In this document: positions 34,085-45,036 of the stretch, in pieces
Layout: each line of letters opens with the position of its first letter
Position numbering within the stretch: position 1 is the stretch's first letter
Origin: Emydura subglobosa
Taxonomy: Eukaryota; Chordata; Testudines; Chelidae
Reading direction: 5' to 3'
Length of the DNA: 64,000 nucleotides
Assembly (NCBI GenBank): GCA_007922225.1
Contig: ML680053.1
Location: 186,001-250,000, forward strand
Position numbers and translations under genes: made by a program
The notes under the pieces: generated by a model
What the model was told of the DNA's origin: nothing
The model's database searches: none
Seen by the model: the letters and a program-made list of their open reading frames with translations, nothing else

Positions 34085-34440
34085 TTCATGCCAGCCCGCC
34101 AGTCTGCTTCAGAGCCACGAAAGGCACTGTACATTTGTGTGCTCCATTTCCTCACTTTTGTCTCCCACCCTGACACTAAGTGGCAGGACCTACTACACCC
34201 TGCAGAGGGCGAGGGGCCTCAGTGGAGCAACTTCCATTTCATTTTGGTACCACAGCCTGCCAGGGAAAAATGGATGGCTCCTTCACGAAGCCCTGAGCGC
34301 CGGCGTATTGACGTTGTTTACGAAGTCTCCACCCTTGTTCCTTCTGTAGCTAGCCGGAGACCCTGGCACGTGCGTATGTGCATTGCACCAGGTTGCAGTC
34401 CCTTTTCCTCCTGCTCCTTCAGAGCCTCTTGTTGAGACGG
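34085..34440 (+). mobile_element. Tx1-type L1 ORF2 fragment (upstream of C-terminus)
   Basis: The frame from 34,088 reads DTKWQDLLHPAEGEGPQWSN and then LVPQPAREKW, which fit a block of Tx1 ORF2 preceding the zinc-finger-like end. After about 34,265 the protein-like signal moves to other frames. GCACCAGGTTGCAGTCCCTT at about 34,385 corresponds to the C-A-R-L-Q-P-L stretch. This block should lie upstream of the 32.9-kb piece in an intact element but lies downstream here. Confidence 0.65.
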
Positions 34441-34944
34441 GGAGCTCAGGGTGAAAGTAAGACAGTTGTGAATTTATAATTGAAGAGCACAATTCATAAT
34501 TGCTTACTTAACAATTTATGTAAACAAGTTTCAGCCTATGGGGTATTTATGAACCGGTCACTGACTTTTCACTCAGTTATTTGGGGTGCGTGAGTGATTG
34601 AATCGAGATTAGAACCTGGTACCATGCTAAGTGAGCCGATGCTTCCTTACCATCCCAATTGCACGCTCTTACCTTACAATATCCCTCTTGATGTGGCATA
34701 CAAGTTTACTGAAACCATCCTGACATATAAAAACTCTATTTATAATGGCAGCATTATTCTTAGTTACATCTGAAGACTCCAATATACAGTAGGTGCAAGC
34801 TGTCCATGGAATGTAAACTGGGAATAACCTGAAGTCAGACTTCCAGATGGCAAGAATTTCAGTATGGTTATTGTAAAGTTCAAACGTGAAATGTTCAGGA
34901 ACAGCAGTTAAAAAGGAGCCCATCCAGAGTCAGAGCAGAACTGT
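34441..34944. other. No gene recognised
   Basis: Noncoding. ACAGTTGTGAATTTATAATT (34,460) and CACAATTCATAATTGCTTAC (34,488) form an imperfect local inverted repeat. Confidence 0.35.
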
Positions 34945-36072
34945 TCAGAATTCAGACTAAGGTTCCACATGACCTCATAAACAAACTAGGGAAATACAAC
35001 CTAGATGGAGCTACTATAAGTTGGGTGTATAACTGGCTGGAAAACCCTTCCCAGAAGTAGTTATCAGTGGTTCGCAGTAGGCTGCAATGGCATATCAAGT
35101 TCCACAAGGAACTGTCCTAGGTCCGGTTCTTTTCAATATCTTCATCAATGATTTAGATAATGGAATAGAAAGCACACTTATAAAGTTTGTGGTTGATACC
35201 AAGATGGGAGGTATTGCAAGTGCTTTGGAGGATAGGATTAAAATTCAAAATGATCTGGACAAACTGGAGAAATGGTCTGCAGTAAATAGGATGAAATTCA
35301 ATAAAGAAAAATGCAAAGTGCTCCACTTAGGAAGGAACAATCAATTGCACATGTACAAAATGGGAAATGACTGCTTAGGAAGGCGTACTGCAGAAAGGGA
35401 TCTGGAGGTTATAATGGATCACAAGTTAAATATGAGTCAACAGTGTAATACTGCTGCAAAAAAAGCAAACATCATTCTAGGATGTATTAGAGGAGTGTTG
35501 TAAGCAAGAAGTAATTCTTCCACTCTACTCTGCGCTCATTAGGCCTCAACTGGAGTATTGTGTCCAGTTCTGGGCACCACGTTTCAGGAAAGATGTGGCC
35601 AAATTGTTTAAAGTTCAGAGGAGAGCAGTAAAAACGATTAAAGGTCTAGAAAACATGACCTGTGAGGAATGATTGAAAAAATTGGGTTTGTTTAGTCTGG
35701 AGAAGAGAAGACCGAGAGGGGACATGATAACAGCTTTCAAGTACATAAAAGGTTGTTACAACAAGGGGGGAAGAAATGTTGTTCTTGTTAACCTCTGAGG
35801 ATAGGACAAGAGGCAATGGGCTTAAATTGCAGAAAGAACAGTTTAGATTGGACATTAGGAAAAACTTCCTAAGCATCAAGGTAGTTAAGTACTAGAAGAA
35901 TTGCCTACAAGGTTGTGGAATCTCCGTCACTGGAGGTTTTTTAGAACAGGTTAGACAAACACCTGTCAGGGATGGTCCAGCGTTATTATGTAGTCCTGTT
36001 TGAGTGCAGGGGATTGGATTAGATTACCTGTCATTGTCCCTTCCAGTCCTACCCTTCTATGATTCTGTGAAC
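34945..36072 (+). mobile_element. CR1 LINE 3' third, sense
   Basis: A sense CR1 from the middle of the reverse transcriptase to the 3' end. It starts near TTCAGACTAAGGTTCCACAT and continues through the RT motifs, the C-terminal landmark GGTTCTGGGCACCACG-like at 35,567, AACAGCTTTCAAGTACATAA, and ends at CCAGTCCTACCCTTCTATGA then TTCTGTGA at 36,068. It is the most complete sense CR1 3' portion in the window. Confidence 0.92.
35087..35503 (+). pseudogene. CR1 reverse transcriptase relic (motif B to thumb)
   Basis: A 138-residue frame holds motif B as [18 protein letters not shown] (residues about 6-23) and the motif C position as FVVDTKMGG (about 44-52). CR1 has F-A-D-D-T there, so the first aspartate is replaced by Val and polymerase activity is lost. 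RMKFNKEKCKVLHLGRN follows as the thumb start. No intact N-terminus is present. Confidence 0.88.
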
Positions 36073-36358
36073 TGTTCCATTTCATCCAGCACTAGAAGTG
36101 ACTGATGCTCCATGCAAGCAGGCAGAGCTCTATGGGTGCTGAGACGGGAGAATCTGGGTCTAATGGGTCAGTAGTCACTGTCTGTGGAGCATGCTGAATC
36201 AAGATAGAAGTGGGAGGGAGACTATTAGAATAAAGATATTTAGACCTGCCTGTAAAGGTCAATGATTTTTAAGTATATTCCTATCACTTAGCTAGTTACA
36301 AGGGCATAAAAACAAAGAATCAAAATCACAGACCATCTGTCTATGGGCCTTCTCTTAT
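36073..36358. other. No gene or repeat recognised
   Basis: Short unassigned gap between CR1 and the LTR candidate. Confidence 0.4.
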
Positions 36359-36993
36359 TGTGACAGTCCGAGGCCTTGTACTTTGGCTAAACAAAAACTG
36401 AAGCAGCAGGGGCAGCCATAAGCTGGGAAGTGTGCAGTCATATCCACCCATTCCAAATAAATTACATTAAAACAAAGCACTGCCAGGCTGTTGAGAAGGT
36501 GAGCCAGTCTAACACTTCCAGATAATGAAAAGATCCTAGAATGTTTAAAGAAAACTTTGTTTGCTAGCATTCTGTCTGGTTTTTAAACACTTGTCAACGG
36601 TTGTGGTTGTAGAATCTACACTTCGTATTGTTTGGTCATTATGGTACCCACTGTTCTGATAATTTCTGTCTGATTCTTTGATTGTTTCTGTCACATAACT
36701 AATTGTAATCAATTAAGGTGGTGGGGTATGATTGGTCAGAGAATTATGTTACAACACGTTAGGATTGGTTAAAGAATTATCTTGTAATTTTTTTTTTTAA
36801 ATGATTGGTTAAGATACTCTATAAAAACTGAGGTCAAACAGGAAGTAAGGAGGGAGGAGGAAAATTGCTGGTGTGAAGAATTGGGATTCATGCTTGCGTG
36901 ATTACCTCAATAAACCCATGGTATTGCCTGTTACTGGACTCTGGACTTCTGCTTCTGTCAGCGAAACAAGAATTGAAGGCGGAAGCCTTAACA
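36359..36993 (+). mobile_element. Candidate solo LTR of an endogenous retrovirus
   Basis: A stretch of about 635 bp begins TGTGACAG and ends TTAACA, giving TG...CA termini. It has a plausible U3-R-U5 order: three ATTGG (inverted CCAAT) boxes at about 36,731, 36,764 and 36,804, a TATAAAA at 36,820, an AATAAA signal at 36,909 and about 80 bp of U5-like DNA. No flanking duplication and no primer-binding site were seen, so the borders are provisional. No viral genes lie nearby. Confidence 0.5.
36728..36914 (+). promoter_or_regulatory. LTR-like promoter: triplicated ATTGG boxes, TATA, poly(A) signal
   Basis: ATTGGTCAGAGAATTAT (36,731), ATTGGTTAAAGAATTAT (36,764) and ATTGGTTAAGATACTC (36,804) form a degenerate tandem array of about 33-40 bp. 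A TATAAAA follows 12 bp after the third copy and AATAAA about 90 bp later. This spacing is typical of a compact LTR promoter. Activity is unknown. Confidence 0.5.
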
Positions 36994-37044
36994 GAGACCT
37001 TTTGAAAGCCTTTGGGTAAGGATAAAAGGGGCAAAAAACAAGGG

Positions 37045-38012
37045 TGATGCATGTCTACTATAGATCATCTAACCAGGAAGAAGAGGTATATGAGGTTTTG
37101 TTTAAACAATTAACAAAATCATCCTACACACAGGACTTGTGATGATGAAAGATTTCAACTACCCAGAGATCTATTGGGAAAATAATACAGCAGGGCACAG
37201 ATGGTCCAGCAACTTCTTGGAATGTATTGGAGACAACTTCTTACTACAGATGGTGGAGAAAACAAGTAGGCAAAGGCTGTTCTAGATTTGATTCGCACAA
37301 ACAGGGAGGAACTGATTTAGAAATTGAAGGTGGAAGGCAGCTTGTCCTGAAGTGATAGCGTTTATGATTTAAAAGCCTGATAGGAGGGAAAACAGCAGAA
37401 TAAAGACTATGGATTTCAAGAAAGCAGAATTTAGTAAACTCAGGATTGGTAGGTCAGATCCCAGAAAAAGCAAGTCTAAGGGGAAAAAAATTGTTCAGGA
37501 GAGCTGGCAGTTTAAGGAGATTATTATTAACCTTATTAAGGGCACAAAGCAAACTATACCAATGCGTAAGAAAGATAGGAAGTATGGTAAGAGACAACCC
37601 AAGCTTACACAGGTTATCTTCAATGACCTGAAACTCAACAGACTCATACAAAAAGTGGAAACCAGGTCAAATTATGAAGGATGAATATAAAAAACAACAC
37701 AAGCAGGGACAAAATTAGAAAGTCTAAGGCAAAAAAAAAGAGATTAAGCTAGTTATCAACATAAAGGGTAACAAGAAAACATTTTACAAATATACAAGAA
37801 ACAAGAGGAAAACCAATCACAGGGTAGACCCATTTACCTCCTCATTGAGAAAAACAACAGAAAACAAAGCAATGGTCCAAGTGTTAAAAGTCTTTTGCTT
37901 TCTGTTCTCACCAAAATAGTTAGCACTGATTGGACTACTATCATAGTGGACATCAGAGTAAATGGGATAGGATCTGAGGCTAAAATAGGACGAGAACAAG
38001 TTAAGAATTACT
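37045..38012 (+). mobile_element. CR1 LINE endonuclease and linker fragment, sense
   Basis: The start contains GATCATCTAACCAGGAAGAA, then GATGATGAAAGATTTCAACT (encoding [10 protein letters not shown] where CR1 has GDFN-x-PDICW; the catalytic Asp is kept, the Gly is lost). A 91-residue frame from 37,409 (MDFKKAEFSKLRIGRSD, later TKQTIPMRKKDRKYGKRQPK) is the linker between nuclease and RT. The end GGACGAGAACAAGTTAAGAA runs straight into the Harbinger-like element at 38,013. Several stops interrupt it. Confidence 0.85.
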
Positions 38013-38409
38013 CGGACCTTGTCTACACTACACAGTTTTGTCAACAAATTCAGGTTTTGTCGACAAAACAGTGGAGATGAACACACAACAATGCACTTTC
38101 TGCCGATTTAACTCTCCTGCTATGCAGACATACTAAAATCGCCTTGATGAGTGGCAGAGCTTCTTGTGACAAAGTTAGAGTGACTCAGTGTCAGTGTAGG
38201 CACCATACTTGCTTATGTTGCCCCAAGAGGCCTCCAGAAGGTATGCCACAATGCCCATCATGACCCTTCTGGTCAGCAATTTGTACTCTACTGCCCTGCA
38301 GCCAGGTACACAGGCACGCGTCCCTTCTTCTTTAAAGCCCCGGGAATTTTTGAAATCCCATTTCCTGTTTGCTTGGTGCAGACAGCTCACATCACATCTT
38401 CCCAGCTGA

Positions 38410-38752
38410 CCATGCCGGCTTCCCGCAGCAAAGGGGCTCCCGCCTGGAGTACACCGGAGTTGCTGGATCTGTTAGATCTGTAGAGAAGGAGGCTGTGCAG
38501 GCGGAGCTCTGATCCAGCCGTAGGAACTTTACTCATGGCATGAACGAGAAGGGGCCTGAAAGGCACACACAGCAGTGCTGTGCTAAGATCAAGGAGCTGA
38601 GGCAGACGTACCACAAGGCAAGGGAGGCCAACCGTGGCACTGGTGCGGCACTGAAAACATGCCTCTTCTACAAGGAGCTGTACGCCATCCTCTGCAGCGA
38701 CCCCACCACCACCGCCAAGAGCCCCACCACCCGTGCCAACACCCACACGTAG
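38410..38752 (+). pseudogene. Harbinger Myb/SANT-like DNA-binding protein relic
   Basis: From about 38,412 the DNA encodes a start resembling RSKGAPAWSTPELLDLLDLW, a SANT-type helix, and then the frame 38,540-38,752 encodes HTQQCCAKIKELRQTYHKAR and REANRGTGAALKTCLFYKEL, fitting the third helix and linker of Myb/SANT-like proteins (usually Q-C-R-x-K-x-K-E-L-R-Q-x-Y). A stop and frame change lie between the two parts, near 38,480-38,540. In this superfamily such a protein helps the transposase bind the ends. Confidence 0.75.
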
Positions 38753-39063
38753 GTGCCTCTGTAGAGGTGGAGTCAACCCCAAGGATGAAGTGGTGGATGA
38801 GGAGGTCAAGTTGGAGGAGGATGTGGGACAGGCAACAGGCTCGTCTGGTGGCATAGCAAGCCAGGTCTCTTACTTTGGAGATGTCAAGCCAGTCCCAGAA
38901 GTCCAACTCTAGAGAGCCTGAAGCAGGAGAGGGGATCCCTAGTAAGTACCCAATTTTCTTTGACAGTGCACAATTACATGAAATAGAGGTGTCCTTTATT
39001 GTATTACTTGGCACATGTGGGAGAAGGGATTGAAATTAACACTAGGTACTGTTTGCATGTGCT

Positions 39064-39391
39064 TCACATTCCCTTGTGTAGTTTTGCAGTGGGGCCCCTA
39101 TGGAAAAGTTTGTTAATGCACACAGAGATCTCCCGAGAATCCTCCGTAGAGATCTTTAGGAAACTTTCCTGCAGATACTCTGCAATCCTCTGCTGAAGGT
39201 TCCTGGGCAGAGCTGCTTTGTTTCTTCCCCCTTTGTAGGAAACTGCCACACCAACTGGCAATTACTTCTGGAGGAACCAAAGCAGCACACAGGAGAGCAG
39301 CCCATGGGATCGGCTTGATGCCGCATGCATGCAGGAGATGCTCCCTTGCATCTTCAGTTACCCTCAACCGTGTGATTTCAGCTTTGATCAC
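39064..39391 (-). pseudogene. Reverse-strand ORF of the Harbinger-like element
   Basis: Two overlapping frames on the minus strand carry one protein-like signal: 39,113-39,391 (ITRLRVTEDAREHLLHACGI, then PWAALLCAALVPPEVIASWC) and, after a shift, 39,064-39,261 (LPRNLQQRIAEYLQESFLKI, then STEDSREISVCINKLFH). I recall this pair of segments recurring beside Myb/SANT ORFs in turtle elements, which suggests convergent genes in the autonomous element. The function is unknown to me. Confidence 0.5.
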
Positions 39392-39636
39392 CCCCCTGTG
39401 AAAACGCGGTGCCAGTATTCAGAATAGTGTCTCTAAGCGCTTGTACTGATCCCCTTCTGAAACAACCACCCAGTCCTTTTGTCCCGTCTTGCACCCCTGC
39501 TCCCCTCCAGGCCAGACTCATCATCTTTAGTCCTCCGGCCATGCTGCATGCTTGCCACAAGAGACATGAGGAAGAGGTCTATGTAACGTTTATGATTCAA
39601 GACTGTGAGTGCACACGCAATACTGACTCTGTGTAT

Positions 39637-40383
39637 TGTGGTAAAGTCAGGCCAGATGGCTACAGAAGTGTATACCAAGACAGGTATGTGAGCCCTAGAC
39701 TGCTAAATCCCCTTTTCCCAGCAGGCAGAAGAGAGGTTACTGCAGGTCAGTTAGAGACATCTGGACCCAATTAAGGGCTACTCCAGGTCTACTTAAATCC
39801 TGCCTTCCCTAAAGGGCAGGGAATAAAAAGAGAAGGAGAGAAAGGAGCTGCCAGCAGGTTTGTGGCGGCTGGAGGAAAGACTCCCCCAGACTAGGAGATA
39901 GTGCTTCTCCGCAGCCAGAGAAGCAGAGACGGAAAAACCCTGGCCCCAGCCTGCGGGAAGGACCAGTGTGCCTCTGATCCTCCAGGGTTTTACCACCACC
40001 TCTACAGCCCCGTGAAGGAGCCACAGAAAGGTACCTCCCTGGGCTCTGGGTTATATACATGGACTGGGACTACCCACCCTCCTGTGGGGTCGAAGGACAC
40101 TTCAAAGGCCCAAAATAAGGCCTGCACCAGATGCTCTGCAAGAGAGGTGTGGAGGGGAAAAGACAAAGGACTTGCCCAGGTTGGGGGCAGAGTTACCTTC
40201 GGCCCCACTGCCAGAGGAGACTGTTGCCATGCGGTAAGACCAAGGAGTGTTGCTACACCACAGCATCATTTCCATTGCATCTGCAGATGTGCCCTTGAGG
40301 GACAGCTCCGACACACCAGCGGAGTGCCTCCGTCGCAGAAGGAGGCTGTGACGTTGGCCTCCAGGGAAGCCATGCTGAAATAG
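39637..40383 (+). mobile_element. LTR-like interspersed repeat, copy A
   Basis: Begins TGTGGTAAAGTCAGGCCAGA and includes AGTTAGAGACATCTGGACCC, a TAAATCCTGCCTTCCCTAAA segment and GCAGCCAGAGAAGCAGAGAC. It shares about 400 bp with 43,200-43,545 in the same orientation. The extension to about 40,110 includes GTGGGGTCGAAGGACACTTC. I recall this combination from the 5' region of turtle LTR (Gypsy-like) elements, but family and borders are tentative. Confidence 0.6.
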
Positions 40384-41609
40384 CTTAAACAGGGCAAACT
40401 GCAAAGAACAGGGCAGGCAAAGCCCGAAATACTGGTGGTTTTTCTTCCATAAGACACACCAAGCCAGCAACGAAGAGTTTCTGATGACCTCACTGATCAT
40501 TCAGTAGAAAAAACAAGGTCCTTAAAACTATCCAGCACTTTGGCTAGCACCCAGCCAGCCACCTCAAATATGATGGAGATTACAGAAAACCTTTATCCAT
40601 TGTATGTAAAATAGTTCTACCAATCCCAAAGGATCAGACACATTACCAAACAAGTCAGTGAACAGTGCAGATCTTACCTAAAGACACGCTCAAAGCCAAT
40701 GCTTATTAACTAAACTAATATTTATTTTCAAAAAAGGAAAGAGTAATGGTTAAGAGCTCAATATACACACACAGAGGAAAATAATGTTATAAGTTAGTTT
40801 CAAAGTAGGGGTGATAACTCAGTTGCAAAGTTCTTAAATTGCGAAGTCTCTGAAATTACCCACGCAGCTTGAGGGTCGTCAGTCCTTGTGTAGAGCTTCT
40901 TACTTAAACTTCAAAGAGAAATAAAAACAATAATATTGTTACATTCAAGTTCCATATAAATGTCAATATGTTCCTTTTGAATTCTGAATCAATAGAACAG
41001 TAGTGGACAGAAAAGTAGTTAATCTATACTGTTAACCTCTAACAAGATATATGTAAACAGCATCCAGTAACTACCAACATACATTTATTTGCATGTTAAA
41101 GCTCTAGTCTTCTTGTAAGGAATGACCCTCATTACCATTGTATTTTTCTATAATATGTCTTTAAAGGTCAGATTTGGGCCATGCAATTTGCAAAGTTGCT
41201 TAGCCCTTTCTGGCCCAGCGTCAGAGAGGCGAACGAGGAGGAGAAAAGAGGACATGTTTCGTGAAGTTCTGCAATTGTCAGATCAAGCCAATGGTGAGCA
41301 TAGCGTGGAGAGAGAAAATAAGTGAAAAACTAGAAATGGATAGCCAAGAGAGGAGACAGGGCCAAGAGTGGATAATACAGGGTCAGGGGCAGATAAAACT
41401 CATGGAGGATCAAACAGAGATCCTGAGGTCCTTGACTGCAGTGCAGGCAGAACACATGCATGCTTGACTCCCCCTGCAGTCCATACAGAATTGTGTAAAC
41501 TCCCTCCACATAGTCCTCTCATGTTCCCAGCCCCTCGCAGCACCCCTTGCACTCCACCCTTAGGGATATGTCAAGAACCAATCACGTCAATCCAACCTAA
41601 TACCCTCTG
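40384..41609. other. No gene recognised
   Basis: Noncoding. 40,560-41,110 is AT-rich and resembles decayed repeat DNA. Frames at 41,122-41,610 are chance. Confidence 0.4.
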
Positions 41610-42785
41610 ACAGGGTAACAAGCCTTGTGGATGTGGTGGAAACAGCAGAGGTGATATATCTCAACTTTAGGGCTTTTGATACTGTCTCACGTGACCTTCT
41701 TATCATCAAACTAGAGATATATAGCCTAGAGGACCCTACAATAAGGTGGGTGCACAAGTGGTTGGAAAAGCATATTCAGAGAGTAATAATCAATGGTTCA
41801 CAATCAAGCTGGAAGGGCATATTGAGTGGCATCCTGCAGGGATCTGTCCTGGGTCTGTTTCTGTTCAATGCCTTAAGTGATTTGGATAATGGCAGAGAGT
41901 ATACTTAGAAAGTATGTGGACAATTCCTATCTGGGAGGCATTGCAAGCAGTTTGGAGGACAGGATTAGAATTCAAAATGAACTTGACAAACTGGAAAAAT
42001 GGCCTGGAATATTTAGGATGAAATTCAATAAGGACAAATGCAAAGTATCCCTCTTAAGAAGGAATAATGAATAGCACAAATTCAAAATGGAAATGCCTGT
42101 CTAGGAATAAGTACTGTGGAAAAGGAGATAGAGTGGATCACAAACTAAATGAGTCAACAGTGTAACACCATTGCAAAAAAAGCAAGCATCATTCTCAGAT
42201 GTATTAGCAGAAATGTTGTAAGCAAAACATGAGAAATAATTCTTCCATTCTACTCTGCACTGATAAGACCTTAGCTGGAGTATTGTGTCCAGTTCTGGGC
42301 ACCACATTACAGGAAAGATGTGGACAAATTGTTTAAGTTCAGAGGAGAGCAATAAAAATGATTAAAGGTCTAGAAAACTCAACTACACAGAAAAATTGAA
42401 AAACCTGGGTTTGTTTCATCTAGAGAAGAGAAGATAGGGGAGACAGGAAAACAGTCTTCAAGTACATAAAAGGTTGTTATAATCAGGATGATGATAAATT
42501 TTTCTCATTAACCATGGAGGACAGGACAAGAAGTAATGGGCTTAAATTGCAGCAAGGGAGATTTAGACTAGACATTAGAAAAAGCTTCCTAATTGTAAGG
42601 GTAGTTAAGTAGTGGAACAAATTACTTATGGAGATTGTGGAATCTCTGTCATTGGAGGTTTTTAAGAATAGGTTAGACCTGTCAGGGATGTTCTAGATAA
42701 TATTTAGTCCTGCCTCAGTGCATGGGACTGGACTAGATGAACTATCAAGGTACCATCCAGTTCTACATTTTTATGATTTTCTCTG
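41610..42785 (+). mobile_element. CR1 LINE 3' half, sense
   Basis: A sense CR1 from RT motif A to the 3' terminus, parallel to the copy at 34,945-36,072. Landmarks include AAAATGAACTTGACAAACTGG at 41,974, GTCCAGTTCTGGGCACCACA at 42,287, ATTAAAGGTCTAGAAAAC at 42,361 and a final CTGGACTAGATGAACTATCA. The terminal ATTCTATG tail is decayed to TTTTATGATTTTC. Confidence 0.92.
41627..42074 (+). pseudogene. CR1 reverse transcriptase relic (motifs A-C)
   Basis: Two overlapping frames together cover the RT palm. The first (41,627-41,908) has IYLNFRAFDTV at motif A (Asp to Asn, one residue lost) and LQGSVLGLFLFNALSDLDN at motif B. The second (41,877-42,074) has KYVDNSYLGG at motif C, where F-A-D-D is expected. 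A frameshift near 41,890 separates them. Motif A and motif C aspartates are altered, so it is inactive. Confidence 0.88.
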
Positions 42786-42824
42786 ATTCAAAATTGAAAT
42801 GAGAACATTGGCAGTTTTAATCTG

Positions 42825-43195
42825 CTTCCTATTGCAGGGGCGGGAGTCATGTCTTCTTATAGCTGTGGACAGCACCTGGCACAAGGCAGCCCTAATCTTG
42901 ATTGGGGCCTTTGATAATTATTTAATGATAGTGCATCTCCATCCTGGCATATCATTATCAGAGTTGAAAGGAAGGATGGGTGCGTGGCTAAAGGCAGCAG
43001 ACTTGGATTCAAGAAGGCCTGGATTCAAGCCTTCTTTTCTCCAGAAGTTCCCTGTGTGACCTTGGGTAATCACAACCTTTCTGCCTAAATTTCTCCTCTG
43101 TAAAATGAGGGCAGGGATTGTGTCCTATGTTTCTGTACAGCATCTTGCACAATGGGGCCCTGACCTTAGCTGAGACTTCTATGGGTTGCTGTAAT
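42825..43195 (+). repeat. MIR and L3-type tails, sense
   Basis: ACAGCACCTGGCACAAGGCA with AATCTTGATTGGGGCCTTTG (42,870-42,913) is one L3-type tail. It is followed by a MIR unit with GGATTCAAGAAGGCCTGGAT, CTGTGTGACCTTGGGTAATC and CTCCTCTGTAAAATGAGGGC, then another tail with TACAGCATCTTGCACAATGG. Confidence 0.8.
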
Positions 43196-43199
43196 GTAA

Positions 43200-43600
43200 T
43201 GTGGTAAGGTCAGGCCAGATGGCCACAAAAGGGTATATCAGGGCCGGGCTGTGAGCCCAAGAATGCCACAAGCCCTTTCTCCTGCAAGTAGAGGAGAGAG
43301 TACTGCAGGGCAATTAGAGACACCTGGACCCAATGAAGGGCGACTCCAGGTGTACTTCAACCCTGCCTTCCCTAAACAGAGGGGAAGGAGGGGGGAGCTG
43401 CTAGAAGGTTTGTGGCAGCTGGAGGAGAAACTTCCCCTGGGCTAGGAGACGGTGCGTCTCTGCAGCCAGAGGAACAGAGAAGGGGAGACCCTTTAGCCCC
43501 AGCCGGCAGGAGGGAGCCACAGCAAAGTACCTTCCTGGGGAGACGGGGTAGCTGGTGACTCCCTGGCCTACTAGGGGGAGGCCAGCTGTCTGCCGCAGTA
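43200..43600 (+). mobile_element. LTR-like interspersed repeat, copy B
   Basis: Begins TGTGGTAAGGTCAGGCCAGA and aligns with copy A over GGACCCAATGAAGGGCGACT, GCAGCCAGAGGAACAGAGAA and AGCCACAGCAAAGTACCTTC. Copy A has about 50 bp more between the CCAGCC and GAGCCACAG landmarks. Same orientation, 3.5 kb apart, with a CR1 between. Confidence 0.6.
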
Positions 43601-45036
43601 ACTAATAATTTCTGCCTTGGAGAAATCTGACAGCACTGATTTGCCTCTACTAATGCCTTGTCTTAATGAAAACTTCCTCAGCCCTCTATTGCTTGAATCC
43701 TGCATATTGGTACATCAGAACAATATCCAAAGTCAAAAGTAAATGACTTGAATAATTTAGCATGCTGTTGAACACTGGAAAGATGCAAAGTGCAGCCAGA
43801 CATAGGAAATTGAGGCTAAGAAAGGAGAGCAAAAGTGGAAAATTAATTAAGCATTTTTCAGACAAGAACATTTTGCTACTGGGGGCGGGAAGGAAATCTG
43901 TAAAAAGGTCTAACTGGAAATGAGGAAAATTTTGCTCTGCTGATGGCTCAATGAGAAGCCCTGCTCAGGAGGCTGGGGAATCGCCATTACAAATGAGCTG
44001 AGGACAATCTGCAGGCTTCAATTCTGTTTTCAGAGGCCCACATGGGCCCCTCCATGCATAGCCCCTGTACACGTGCTGTGCCCATGGGCGTGCAGTACAG
44101 GTCAGGGTGCAATGAATTCAGATAATGGACGCAACAGCCATAATGACTAGTCCCATCAAACACACGATCTGGGACTGGAACGCAGGTCAGACTCTGAAAA
44201 CAGAGGCCATTCCCGTGTGAGCTACAGGGGGAATGCCTTTAACGGCCAGCAGCAGAAGTCCCTTATCCTGGGCAGGCTGGCTGCTCGGGGGCCACAATCA
44301 ATTCATTGCAGTGGGACAATATCCTCCCTTGTTACGGCCCCCACTGAAGGTGCCTCTCCCTCCTCCCCCAGATTCCTTTGTCCCTACAGTGTCTCCCCCT
44401 TCTACGTGATCAGAGTCGCTGATTCACTGGCCATGGTCCAGCAGATGGAGCCCCATAGAGCACAGCCTGCCAGCATACAGAAGGGCTGGATCTCCCCCTG
44501 CCACACACACACATCCTTCCCGAGCTCCCTGTATGCTGCCCCTTTTCATGCAGGGAACCTCACCAGCATCATTGCCGCTGCATGAATCCATGGGAGGGAT
44601 GGGTTAGGATTTGAACCACTCTGAGCTGCTTCCTTACAGCTGCCTGTTAACTCCCACACCTGGCTGAAGGCAGCCGAGAGTGAACCCCCCAGTCCCTCGA
44701 CCCTTTGCTGAACTCCGATTACTCCTCTTCCCTGTTTATTGAGAGATTGCCTGGGGCTTTCCCCCTTTCTGAACTCTGCTGTCCCGGTGTCTAATGCCAC
44801 AGTCTGAGAAATTGCCGGTATAAAAGTTCTGCACTGCATGCTCTTCTTTAACTCAGACCCTGAAGCACCGCTAATATTTTGCACTTACATAGCACCTATT
44901 ATCCATGCAGCTCTGAACTCTGCAGGCATCAATTATTAAATGCTGGTAATGCAGCATTTACAGCTGATAAGTCAGGCACTCAAAAAATCAGGAAGTTCCA
45001 GAAACTCCCAGAATGTTAACTCAGTGACACTGCAGA
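43601..45036. other. No gene recognised
   Basis: Noncoding. 44,215-44,590 is C-rich on the plus strand with a 122-codon chance frame. Confidence 0.4.

Larger units (their letters stand above)
38013..39400. mobile_element. PIF/Harbinger-type DNA transposon, truncated
   Basis: The left end CGGACCTTGTCTACACTACA matches the GGCCTTGTCTACACT terminal motif of reptile Harbinger-like elements. It contains a Myb/SANT-like frame on the plus strand and a second frame on the minus strand. No matching right end (AGTGTAGACAAGG) was seen before the next repeat at 39,637, so the element is truncated or its end is too diverged. Confidence 0.65.

Noticed and set aside
38387..38854. 155-codon minus-strand frame
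   Set aside because: Antisense of the Myb/SANT-like Harbinger frame; low-complexity Ser/Gly text.
36359..43600. A full endogenous retrovirus between LTR-like repeats
   Set aside because: No gag, protease, integrase or envelope-like frame is present; RT traces in between are CR1.
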